From the NCBI GenBank assembly GCA_030549175.1, contig JAUKUA010000004.1:558001-622000 (forward strand): a stretch of DNA of 64,000 bases, given 5' to 3'. Below are positions 23,218 through 34,500 of this stretch, one piece after another (position 1 is the first letter of the stretch; the number at the start of each line of letters is the position of its first letter). Below the pieces are notes generated by a model. That model saw only the letters and a program-made list of their open reading frames with translations. It did no database searches and had not been told where the DNA came from. A program made the translations under genes and the position numbers. The stretch comes from Lasiosphaeris hirsuta (Eukaryota; Ascomycota; Sordariomycetes; Sordariales; Lasiosphaeriaceae).

Positions 23218-23367
23218 CCCTGGTTTGTTTGTTAGCGTGTGGCCTTTCCCAATCCTGGAAATGCCTTGTTGAAGTGCTGAAGACGTCTTTTCTTATGCTG
23301 GAAAGGCTTTATGGAGCTTCAGTACCTCTTGGTGGGTGTGTATCACACACTAACAAACAAACTAGGG
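23218..23367. mobile_element. Inverted-repeat element, copy 3 (MITE-like, 150 bp)
   Basis: The left end CCCTGGTTTGTTTGTTAGCG, continuing TGTGG, and the reverse complement of the right end CCCTAGTTTGTTTGTTAGTG, continuing TGTGA, match at 22 of 25 positions. All three differences are transitions, as RIP would produce. The interior is non-coding. The element lies within the upstream region of the DUF1774 gene. Confidence 0.7.
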
Positions 23368-24604
23368 CTGTATTGTAGGTAGTGTGACGATGCCAATAGG
23401 GAAAAGATGGGCAGTTTGCGGGGAAGCAGAGACGGTGGGCACGATGCAAGCACGGAGACGCAGGCTTGCGGAAGCCACGAGATCTGGGGTGGCCATTGGC
23501 TCGGTATTGTTTTGGGGTTGATGGTCTCGCAAGCGCGCGTCTCAGCTCCCGGAATCTCTAGACAGCCAGCTTGGTCACTGATGGGGCTGATTCTTTGTGC
23601 TCGTCCTTGAACTTCTTCTGCCTTACCACATTACCACTGCGGAGGCTGCCGGCGAATCTCGAGTTGACTGAGCGAGGTATTATATTTCGTTTATTTGGAC
23701 ACAATGGCTGATCGCATCGCGGCTCTCAGCAGCACCTGCCATGATCTCGAGAGCGGGTGAGCTTGACAGGAAGTCGCGAGATCAATGCGTGACTGCAGTG
23801 CAGGCTGCGTGTAAGTGGGCTTGTGTTGAATTGTGGGCAACAGGGGGTAACAGGGGGTAACAGGGGGTAACAGGGGATTGTGATTGGCCCTAGCTGCAGT
23901 CATGCCGTCATGGGCGGGTTCCAGCTACGTAACTGTGCCCCTCATCCTTCTTGGCAACCTCACGTCGACATCGGGCTTGGACGTGGGCAGGAAAGGTTCT
24001 CGGATGGGATGGGGAGCTGGTAAGTTGCTGCCCGGGCCGGAAAGATGGATTTCGATTGACAGAGGCGATTTAGAGCCCCGCACCAGGAAAACCAAAACCG
24101 GTTGCCTGAACCAGTACTACCAAAAGTGCGGAAATAGGCAGCCGCCGAGGCGATGCGCAGCCCGGCTGCCAACTGCCCTCACCAAATCGATCTATGGATA
24201 TCACGATATATCGTACTGGGATAGTGCCTGAGGCGGGATCCTAGATTGAACTCACAGTACTACACGCCGCCGACACACCCGCGTCCGAGGTATCAACCTT
24301 ACACCAGTCAAATGCTCTGCCCATGACGTCTGGGATCCAGACATGGGGCCCGCAATGTTTTCTTGCGGCCCAAGGCATTTTTTGAAAGAAAACGGTAAAT
24401 GGAAATGTTGATATGTATGTAAGTATAATATGCTACATTATACTCGGACGTCACGGTAGGGCCCTTGTGGTCTGCCTCGAGTTCTCCCGAAATGCTTGCA
24501 ACTCTTCTTGCTGCCGCTCGTGCGCCCGGTACTACTCTCTTTGCCATTCAAGCGCCTTTTACTCCACTGGCTTCCATTCGAGGCTTTATATATGGCTTAC
24601 TTTG
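23368..24604. other. Spacer with a G-rich tandem repeat
   Basis: No supported gene. It contains the decamer repeat at 23841-23878, listed separately. Confidence 0.4.
23841..23878 (+). repeat. Tandem CAGGGGGTAA decamer, about 3.7 copies
   Basis: Three identical CAGGGGGTAA units begin at 23841, 23851 and 23861, and a fourth partial copy CAGGGG begins at 23871. The array presents four G4-5 runs separated by TAACA, which fits an intramolecular G-quadruplex. The unit is not the fungal telomere repeat TTAGGG. Confidence 0.85.
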
Positions 24605-25057
24605 TCAACATACGATAGAAACGAACGTGGCTGTGTGGTGGCAGGCAAACAAACCTTTCCAATTTTCCAACTGAGAATCGTTCCAGCTGAACTCGGTCCC
24701 TTTGACGGCCAAAAGGCTGATGGCTTGGCCTCGTGCCCGCTCCTCGGGCACCTGGTGCAGCTCGATTGTTGCCCTTGTGTCCAACAAGCGTTGGCGTCTG
24801 GGCAATGGGCTGTGCCGCAGGCTTTTGGTCTTCGGAAACGATGGCGCTTTCTCTGTCGTCTTCTTCTTCTCGATCCTCGCATTTTTATCAGCCGGCTGTG
24901 TCGTTTGCTGTTGCGTCGGGATACCGTGGGGTGATATTTCGGGTATTGCAGCCGAATCAACCTCGGATGGCGATGGAATCGGTATAAATGGATAAGAGTC
25001 AAGTCTTTCGCCAATCCAACTTCCGATCCCAAGAAGGTAGTCTTCACGCGGTTTCAT
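24605..25057 (-). CDS. Hypothetical protein (low confidence)
   Basis: An ATG-initiated minus-strand frame of 150 codons has a proline/serine-rich N-terminal half (LGIGSWIGERLDSYPFIPIP) and a charged middle. I do not recognise it. A possible GTTTGT splice donor follows ENWKG, so the true C-terminus may differ. It lacks motifs, and an overlapping minus-strand frame of similar length also exists. It may be a chance frame. Confidence 0.25.
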   Translation of the reverse strand: MKPREDYLLGIGSWIGERLDSYPFIPIPSPSEVDSAAIPEISPHGIPTQQQTTQPADKNARIEKKKTTEKAPSFPKTKSLRHSPLPRRQRLLDTRATIELHQVPEERARGQAISLLAVKGTEFSWNDSQLENWKGLFACHHTATFVSIVC

Positions 25058-25710
25058 GGTAAAGACACCACGTATTTCATAAACTCAGAAACGAATATTT
25101 TGCATCAGAGAACCGAAGGGTGTGCGCAATACTTTATACCTACGAAAGTGTTCGTGTTTTCCTTTTCACTCATCGTAATACCTTTTCCACTATCCCCTTT
25201 CGAGGGCGAGGCAGTTGAAACAGATAAAAGATTTACGTGGAACTCGTGGATTCCTTGTCGTGATGCTGGGTCATTTGGCGCTGGCAAATGGTCCAAGATG
25301 ATGACTTTCGAATTTCCTCCCCTCTCCCTCCCCCAAGAAAACTGCAGATTTCCATCATGCACGACGGGCACTCGGCAACCGGGCGACGTGGACGGGAGGC
25401 TGAGTGCCGCATTAGCGGGACACCGAAATCCACAAGACGATGGCTCCCATTGGTTTGTATCGAGCAGCGTGGACATGCGGCGATGCGGACCAACGATCCA
25501 AATTCCAAATGCCAGATTCGGACAGTCGCCTTGTAAGGCAGTCTAGTGGGCACCCCTGGCAGTCCGCGCCCATGAAGAGAATTACAATACCCATTCTCGC
25601 CAGCGCGGCCCACCCGTCATCCACGCGTATAGATAGCAACATGCTTTCCCAGCATTCTATGAGACTCGACCCAACCCACGGGCCCCGAGCAACGGGTCAC
25701 AACGGGCAAC
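25058..25710. other. Upstream region of the Clr5-domain gene
   Basis: Likely promoter and 5' UTR of the rightward gene; no other gene supported. Confidence 0.35.
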
Positions 25711-27258
25711 ATGGCCGGGAGAAAGGCCACCGGCGAGTACAAGTTTGTCGACCCCGAAACCAGCAAGCAGAATGCGAAACGCATCAAGGACGAGGAGTGG
25801 GAGCAATGGCGGGAGACTTTGAAGGACATCTACATCCTCCAGCGCAACACACTTGATGCCACGATTGTGGAGATGAGGACGACGCATAAGTTCAACGCAA
25901 CGTACGCATCATTGTCCTGTCCAACCCTCCACTGGCTAACCTTTGATACCAGGCGAAGGCAATACGTCCATATCCTCGACAAATGGGGTTGGAGGAAGTA
26001 TAACAAGAACAAAACGAAGAACCTGCCAACGCCCGCTAGAGACGAAACATCGGAAGGAAACTCTCCAGACAGCGCCGATGCCCCTGACCTACAACCGTTG
26101 AGCGAAGACCTTGGGGGTTGTCAGGCCTTGTATACTCAAGCCACAGGACCTATCCATGCTCGCTGGAACTGTCAGTTACATCGTCAACAAGCAGCTGATA
26201 TCCTGTTTGCCTCTGGGGATGGCGAGAGCGCTTTCCACTATTACAAGAATCTCGATCCGGAACCGGCCTTTCCTATTCTTATCGCTTGTGCTCGCGCGAT
26301 ACAAACGACCGTGCAAGCGATCGAGGCACGCAACCTACTGCAAGCTAGTTCGGATGTGCTACAGGGCCATCGGGACGACGAGGGCAGCATATCTGGGAAG
26401 GCGCTTTTTCTTGACTTGCTCCTTGTATTTGTCTTCAGCTGGGGTGAAGACAAAAGCTGCACGACTCAAGTTGTTGAGAAGAAGATAAGGAGTATTTTGC
26501 GCGACGAGGCCCGCGAAATACTCAAGCCCATCACCCCCCGAGGCCCCAAGCTGGATGTTCCATTGTACCAGCTCCTCAACTACGCATTCAAGCTGTGGAA
26601 CGATAGAACCGGGCCTGGTTTGGTGCAGATTCAAGCTGACCAGCTGCTCAATCAGTTCCTCAAACAGCAAGAGGCCTTCGGGAACGTCCGCACTGAGATC
26701 CCGTGTCTGATTTTGTGCCTGGAGTGGTGCTGCCATGTCTTGGACGCAAACCCACGCATTCCCGATCCTATTAACCTGGGGTCTGGGTTTCCTATCAACT
26801 CTCCGGGCGCTGCATATCAGGTTATCTTTACGCTCTGGTCTGTCTGGCAGGGGAATACCCCAACTTTTCCTTCCTGGACTTGGACAACAAATGCTCAAAC
26901 ACAGTTGGGGATTTCACCAGCCGAGCTTTTGGTCAGCGTTGTTCACGTTATCATGGCTGAGACTGCTGGCCCCCCGTTTGGTGTAGGCAGCGGTGTCCTT
27001 GATGTCGCTTGCAACGCCGCCAAATATCTTATTGGCGAGCTCCAGGAGTCCCCCGACAACTTGGTTATACGCTTTCTCAGCCAGGTATGCCGGGACGGTA
27101 ATCGACGCATGTCACCCACGCCTGAAGATTACCACGCCATCAGGGAGGCTGCCTATGTCTTCCATGATTTCCGCGCTTTCATCTTCAGTACTCTGCAGGT
27201 TGAACCACCAGACGATGAGATGTCCTTTTCCTTGCCTGTCAGGCCATTGATGATCTGA
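25711..27258 (+). CDS. Clr5-domain-containing protein
   Basis: Begins MAGRKATGEYKF at ATG 25711. An intron at 25902-25952 (51 nt, GTACGC...CCAG with GCTAAC branch) keeps the frame open and is easily missed. Removing it creates FNATRRQYVHILDKWGWRKY, the second half of a Clr5 domain whose first half is DEEWEQWRETLKDIYI. The domain therefore spans roughly residues 25-80. Clr5 domains are found at the N-terminus of many fungal proteins of unclear role, named after fission yeast Clr5, a heterochromatin-linked factor; a nuclear role is only inferred. After splicing the protein has 498 residues. The remaining 400 residues are mostly helical-looking with no motif I can name. The product may end prematurely or naturally at PVRPLMI. 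Confidence 0.8.
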   Translation: MAGRKATGEYKFVDPETSKQNAKRIKDEEWEQWRETLKDIYILQRNTLDATIVEMRTTHKFNATYASLSCPTLHWLTFDTRRRQYVHILDKWGWRKYNKNKTKNLPTPARDETSEGNSPDSADAPDLQPLSEDLGGCQALYTQATGPIHARWNCQLHRQQAADILFASGDGESAFHYYKNLDPEPAFPILIACARAIQTTVQAIEARNLLQASSDVLQGHRDDEGSISGKALFLDLLLVFVFSWGEDKSCTTQVVEKKIRSILRDEAREILKPITPRGPKLDVPLYQLLNYAFKLWNDRTGPGLVQIQADQLLNQFLKQQEAFGNVRTEIPCLILCLEWCCHVLDANPRIPDPINLGSGFPINSPGAAYQVIFTLWSVWQGNTPTFPSWTWTTNAQTQLGISPAELLVSVVHVIMAETAGPPFGVGSGVLDVACNAAKYLIGELQESPDNLVIRFLSQVCRDGNRRMSPTPEDYHAIREAAYVFHDFRAFIFSTLQVEPPDDEMSFSLPVRPLMI

Positions 27259-28534
27259 GACCAATGGAATGATTACGCCATCTCGTCGAAATACTAGCAC
27301 CTCTCTACGATAACTACATCCGGAGTCACCATCGACAGTCCATCGTTACACAGCAAAAGGGACGGGTCGGCACCGGGCTTGGTCTAGAGCTCTCAAGTAG
27401 CACTCTTGCCTGGGGCGGCAATACCGGAATAATAACGACAGCCTCAGCCGCGGCAAGCTAACAGCTATGAGGAATAAGACGACAGGGGCTCATTGGTCTC
27501 CCCCCCCTAAATCTTATCTGACTATCTCTTACTCCAGCTTTGGATACTTCATAGTCACTTTCTTTCCCCTTTTCAGGTTTCGCTTCATCATCTGGTATTT
27601 TTCTGCTTCATCACACGACATTTTTCTGAACGTCGGCACTAGGCGCCGGATGAACATGCAGACAAGCAGGGAAGGCTTTGCTTTTCAACCAAGTTAAGCT
27701 ACGTGGGAATGTACCGACTTGCTCAGAGGAAGGAGAAGAGTTATATATTCCTTGCGATGCGTTACCAAGTATTGAGTGTACAGGCCATAAAAAGACGCCC
27801 AGTAGGTCTGGGCACTGGAGCTCTATCGGGTGCATGGGTATGGGGTAGAGGTTAAGCAGGACCGGCGGCTTTTTGTTTATTTTCTTTCGACGCTGTCAAC
27901 GGTATCACGGCCAGACAGCGGGTGTCTTGATACTTTCTTTCAGCACTATACCACAGCGGAGAACTGCGCTGCTTTCGTTTCGAGACTTTCGTTACATATA
28001 TTATCCCCCCTTTTGTTGACATTTATTATCACACAACGTCCCCTTTTCCCCGATACCCCGTTTATCATCGGCTAGGATAGATAGGCCGCAAGGCAAACGC
28101 GACACTAAAACAGATTGGACAATGACCTATTGCAACTTTGAAAGCTTCCGAGATATTACAAACTTATGTATGATATAGAGTCAAGCAGTGAAGTGACACA
28201 CTATACTTGGTCGGACAGAAAAGAAAGAGCCGAACCAATCTGAAAGTAAAAAAAGCCAAGGGTATCAGTTTGTGACGAAGAACGAGAACCTATTTCAAGG
28301 ACAGCCCGTCCGTCTAAGCCCCTTGTAAGACCCCCCCCCGCCCGTCCCGCCGTTGCGCCACCCCACGACGTCCATTCTGGACAGACAAATAACACTCTCC
28401 CTCCTTGTCGAGTACGACTTCATGACAATACAAAGGAAAACACACACTCCCCGTGTTCTCATATAACATGCCCCCGAACAGTCTCAATCTTTTCAATCCT
28501 TATTCCCATCACAACATCAAGCTGTTCTGACTAC
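27259..28534. other. Convergent spacer between the Clr5 gene and dynein
   Basis: The two flanking genes converge here, so it contains both 3' UTRs. AT-rich stretches around 27500-28200; no gene or repeat recognised. Confidence 0.45.
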
Positions 28535-31500
28535 TTAGGCCATCAACGCCTCCCCTTCATCTAGCAAATCCGTCACCTTCTTCAAGTTCCCAATCAGACT
28601 GCGTCCAAGCCCGACAAGTAACAGCTTCTCCGCATTGGCCGGCAGGCCCAAGTACGTGGGCGGCTCTCGCTCCGGAAGCTTCTGGATCCAGCCCATGAAC
28701 TCCTGCAGCGAGGTACCGCTGGGAACGACGAGATCACCGGCGCCTTTGACATTACTGGTGCTGTCCTCCGCCGCGGTGACAAGCTTGTGTCCGATATCGA
28801 ACGCGGCGGGCGTGAGGAAGGTGTGCACCAGCTGCGTAAGCATCTTGAAATCGGCCTCGTCGTCGATCTTGCCACCATATGTCTCGGTTACAAGATACCG
28901 GATCATGTCCCAGGGGATGTTGGCAGGCGCAATATTTGTGCGGTTTTGGGCTGCGACGTCAATCCATGTGTCAATGACAAATGCGGAGCATTCATACTAA
29001 CAAGAGGTTAGCACGGCATCATGTTGTGGTAGCCAGACGAAACTTACATCGGCATCGTTAAACTCCCAGAAGCCCTTCCAGCCCAGGTTGGGCGCATACC
29101 GAAGTCTCTCCTGGACAACAGCATGCAAGAAAGATAGCAACAGGTACAACCTTGTCCGCTCGACCGGGCTCTTCGCAGGTCGCGTCGAGAGTGACAACAT
29201 AGAGTCCTTCATGTTTGCGCGCACACCGGCCGGCTGCTCGTACATCAGAACGCGAGACGCGCGGAGCAAGTTGACCGGGATTTTGAGACTGGACTCCATA
29301 GACAGGAAGAGCCTGAACTCCGGGTTGGGATTGAGTGAGTCCATGCGCTTCTCTAGACTCTGGAGCCAAGTGGGCGCGAGATGGACGTTCTTGATAAGCA
29401 CCCAAGAACCGGTCTGGGCGGCATTGGCGACGGCCTTGTCTGCGCTGGCAAGACCCTCGTTGGAACCCATGGCAATGTTGGTGCACCGGACGCGCATGCG
29501 CTCAACAAGACTGTCGACCTTATAGGAAGCATCGAAGCCGGGGCTTGAGACCAGCGATATGGGCCTCGTAGCCGAGACTTGGTCGACCGTCTGCTTGAGA
29601 TCCTCAACGATATCGAAAAGGTCAGATCCAAAGACCAGGGTTGCGAAGCGCTCGGCGGCTGGGACGAACCGATCGATGCGGAAAAGCTTGACAAGGAGCA
29701 ATGACATCAAGGCGTAGTCGTTTGGCTCCATGTTATCGCCCCAGATCTTGGGCACGAAATTCTCCGCAAGCTCCTCATTCAGGAACTTGTCCCAACCCGA
29801 TGACGAAACACCATTGAGTTTATCCTTAAGGGCGCCGAGACGCCTTGCGCGTGCAAATGTATCGTCCCTTGCACCAATGTCCGAAGACAAATCCTTGCCT
29901 TCAACCCGCTCGTCTAGAATCACGTCTAGCAAGTCCTTGTTCATTTGGTAGGGCGAGGCATGGGCGAGGAGCATCGCAAGTGTGATGCGATCCTTCTGCA
30001 AGAGACCGAGAGCAGTCCTCTTGAACGTCGTCGCGAATAGATCCTTGACAATGATGTCGCGGCGAACATTGTGATTCCCTTCATTCGCCAGGTTGGGGTT
30101 GCCATGAAGGACAGAGTGGAAGATGTCGAGGAAGTACTGCAGCGAGAATTGGTAGAAGTGGTTCAGATAATGGAGCTGCTCGAGCACGGCAAAGATGGCA
30201 CTGCAGGATCTCGCAATGATGTTGTACTGGAGCGTGATCTGCTCGACCTCGGCCATGACACCTTCGGTATTGCTCATCTTGGCCGAGATTTCGGCGGCTT
30301 CCGTCTTCAGCGTCTCCAGGGTCTCAATGACGTTGTCATCATCGAGGATATTGCCGCGAGACTCATTGAGCGCTTGCAATAGGCGCTTCTCGAGCTGGCG
30401 CAGGTGGACCTTGAACTCTCCCTGAAGTTTGATGAGATTCGAGCGGCGCTCGTCTACATCCGGACGCTCCGACTTGAGGACCTCAGCCAGGGACTGTGTC
30501 TGCAAACTGCTCTGGGTGACAGTGAAATTGACAAATGTCGTGCGACTGCAAATATCCGGTGCAAAGGTTGCCGAAGGATCCCGTGTTGATAGGTAGAGCT
30601 TGAACGCCGGCGAGAAATCGATTTGCTGCTTGCCGAGCTGGATCAGCACACGACCACCAGTCTTTTGGTACTCCTTGTTGAGTACGTGGTTGAGCACTGG
30701 GTCGAGATGTTCTGCATCCTGGATGAGAATCGGGTTTCCGAAGCGGAGAGAGCTCTCAAGCTGTTTTGTAAACGAATCATCCAAGAAACTGGTAACGGTA
30801 AGTCTGCGATCCTTGCATTCTTTTTGCAAGAACTCGGTAACACGACCAGAGGGATCGATAATGAGCGGGTACCGGTTGAAGCGCTTGAGCACGATGGCGT
30901 TCTCTGTGCACAAGTCATCCACCGGTAGCGTGTGCTCCTGCCAGCCGAGTCGCTCATCTGCTGTCGACAGGTACTCTGTGACAGGATTGTGTGGCTTGAA
31001 GTGAATCCCAGACAGGTGCAGCTGGTGCAGCCAATCCTCCATCATCGACTTGCGGAAGGTCTGATCAAAGAGACCGCTGTAAGCGAGGAACGCCGCCGCG
31101 ACCAAAACGTCGCCGACAAGGGTGCTAATTTGGGTCTCGAACGACTTGCTACCCTCCTCCCAGCGCGTTCTCTCAGACGACAGACTGTCGAGAAGCTTCA
31201 CGCTCCGGTCAACCTTGAACTGGACGCGCGACATCTCGGACTTGATCGCCTGCGTCTCGCTGATGAGCGATGCGTATTCAGTCTTGTACGTTGCGATACT
31301 CGTCTCGAGGTTCAGGATGGTTTGCTCGACGGCCTTGGCCTCGGCCTTGGTCTGCAGCGCCTGCTCCTCGAGCATCCCGACTTCCTCTCTGAGCGGGCCA
31401 ACGCGATCCAGGATCTCAGCATAGGTTACTTGAGCCTCGACCCACTGCACCAGGGGACCACAGGCTTTGCTGGCGCGGTTGACCTTCTCAAAAGTAAACT

Positions 31501-34500
31501 CCGGGTTCGCCAGGAACTCGTTCCGCATCTTGAGTCTCAGCGCTCTCGTCATCTGCCTCTCATTGTCGAAATTGATGATGCTGGCAATGAAGTCATCCCT
31601 CCTCACAACTGCCTGGATCTGCTTCCAGTCATTGACCTTGTGACCAATCAAGGTGCAAACCGAATCCAAAGCGAGCCGCACGCCCGAGGGAGGCGTAGGC
31701 ATAGATCGCACTTCAGTGAGATGCTGGCGCTTGATATTGCTGACGGAAGCCTTTGCCTCCTCGACAGCGGGCTCAGCTCTCGCCAGATCCTCGAGCACGA
31801 TCTTCCGGCGCGATGCCACCTCCGACTCCTGCTTCTCCAAGGCGACCTGGATCTCGAGTGACGTATTCTTTCTCTGTTCGGCCTCCCGCTGGTCGGCCAC
31901 CATGCGCTGCAGCTTCTCATTCGCCTCAGCATCCTTCTGCTCGAGCTGCGCCTTTTTCTCGGCAAGACTGACACGGAGATCCCGGACTTTGTCGACCGTG
32001 TCTCGCAGCTTCTCGAGGCCAACGTTGAGATGGCGCTGTTGTTCCTCGAGATCCTCGCGCTTTTCATTGTATAGCTCGACGTACTGAGCAACGAAATCCA
32101 GGAAGTGGCGCGGCGTGAGGAACGTGATCCTGCCCTGCTGCTTGAGCAGCTTTTCATTGAACCGCTGCAGAGAGTAATGGATATAGACCATTGAGTTGAC
32201 GACAGCCTCTCTGTGAGACGGCGGGAGGGTAAGGCCGCGGTACGCAACAGGAATAGTATCCGGGGCAGCAAAGTTAGGTCGATCCAGGTCCACCGAGTGG
32301 GTAAGCTCATGGGCGACCTGGAAAAGGGCTTGGTCGGACCAGTCGCCGAACCAGTTGAGTACGCAACGGTTGAACAGCGCGGGGGATGTTGCGGCCTTGG
32401 ACGATAGCCCGTCCTCGGGGGGGTTCATAGTAAAGACGACATGCAGATTCTTGACAATCTGGCTGGTGAACCACTTGTAGAGCTCCTCCTGAGAATCCAG
32501 GAGCAAACCTTGTCGCTGCGCGCCTTCCTTGCAAGCTGTCATGAGGGCAGCAAGGTCATCGCCCTCAAAGAGACCAGGCACCTCTGCGTTGGCAAGCAGG
32601 GTATTCATGCGTTCCAAGAATCCGGAATCTAGAACATTCGACTCATCCATGATGAAGCAAATCTTCTCGCCCTTGCAGCCGGAGCGCCGAAGGACTTCTC
32701 TGAGATCATCGTCGAAATCCTCAGCCGAATATTTGCCGTGTACCTTGATCTGATAGACCTTGAGGCCGTTCATCCAGGCAACGAAGCGCGACAGAGTAGT
32801 TTTACCACTGCCACTGACACCAATAAGGATTAAATGACCCTGGGGCTGTCTGAAGACACGGTCGATGCGAAGCACATGCTCTAGCACATCATTAAAGAGG
32901 ATAAGCGGCACATCGACCTCTTCCTCGCAGAAGGTCCTAAGTCTCGCTTTAACAAAGTCACGGAGCTGCTCACGGTCGACTGGCACGTAGTGCTTGGACA
33001 GCCAGTTCGAGAACAGGATCGGTCCGCCAAGAGCCTTCTGCTCATCAATGTTGGGGAATTGCTCCATGGCGATGCGCCGCACGACATCATCGGTCCACTT
33101 GCGCTCGTCCTCGGCAACTAGACGATCCTGGAAGAGGCGGAGAGCTTCGTGCGCCCAGATGCGAATGAGACCCTCAACGGACAAGGTCTCAAGAGGCCGA
33201 ATGGCCTCGTACACGCCACGCACCCATCTCGTCAGTTCACGAGGACTGTAGACGTAGTGTGGCTGGATCTTTGGCGTAAACCGCTGTTGCGACTCAAGGT
33301 AGAAGCGGACCATAGATTGCGTGAGTGGCTCGGCGTAGCCGCGCAGTGAGGGGATGATCTTGAGCACAGCGGAGTTGAATGTGCCGTATATTTGCATAAG
33401 AGACTGTTCGCCGGGATAATCGACCATGATGAGCGGAGCATGTCTGAGGAACCGAGGACCCATGGGAGTACGGCCTGCGTCAGTAGGAGGGTTGCAAGCA
33501 CCAACAAACTGGATCCTGTCGAGCGTGACCCAGGACTTGTCGGACGTCCGCCAAAACCCATTGTGCTCAACAAGCTGCCTGAGGAAAGAAATAGCTCTCT
33601 GTGTGCCATACTTGTCAGGGGCAGGCAAATTGATCTCATCACAGAAGATGACCAGCCAGCGTCCAATTTGAGTTGGCGAAAGCATAACTCCGTTGAGTGT
33701 CTTCTTGTACTCGCAGTACTGTTCAAAAGTCTTGATGAGAAGGTCGGGTGTCGTGGCGCTAGAGAAGTTGAGGCCAACGACCTCCATGTTAGGGAGCTTG
33801 CGGAGGGCGCTGAACAGCGTCATAGTCTTGCCGGAACCAGGAGGACCGCACAGAAGGAGCGGTTTGTGCTCAGCAAGCCATGAGTACAAGACATCCTCAT
33901 GACGAACAGTATCCAGAGTGGGAATGACCACATCCGTTTGAGTGACTGAGTGGGTGTTGACTTCAATTGTTGGCACCTGGTTTTGCCATGGTGTCCACTC
34001 GGCTTTCGGAAGAGAGACATCAAAGTCAATGAGCGAGCTTGTGCCATCCAGTGGTGGTGAGCCAAAGCTGGCCAGTCCGGAAACTTTGTCACCAAACGCC
34101 TTGCGGTCCATTAGGGGGCAATCGCCCGTCAACGCCCACACTAGAGCAAGCAGCAACTTCTTGGAGATGTACGACTCGACTTGCTCCGGCTCGAGCGGGA
34201 AGTCTGTATGCTGCGCATTGTACTCGATGATGTCGCGCACGGCCTTGTTCAACAAGGAGAAGAGCGTATTGAGAACGCGAGCGACGGTGAACTCCATAAT
34301 GTGGTTGAACCCTTCAGCCTGCTGCAAAGCCGAGTGGATGAAATCGTCGGTGGTAAGATAGGCATGCAAGAGGTCAGCAGCATTGCCCTGGGAATCCAGC
34401 GCCTTGGCAGAGCTCTGTCCAGTCGAGACAGCATCCTCGTCCAGGTCCTCAAATGCAATTGTACGCAGCGTCTCGAGATAGTGGGTAAGCATCATGTCAG

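Noticed and set aside
23841..23878. CRISPR-like or telomeric array
   Set aside because: Direct decamer units have no spacers, and the unit is not TTAGGG; simple tandem slippage explains it.
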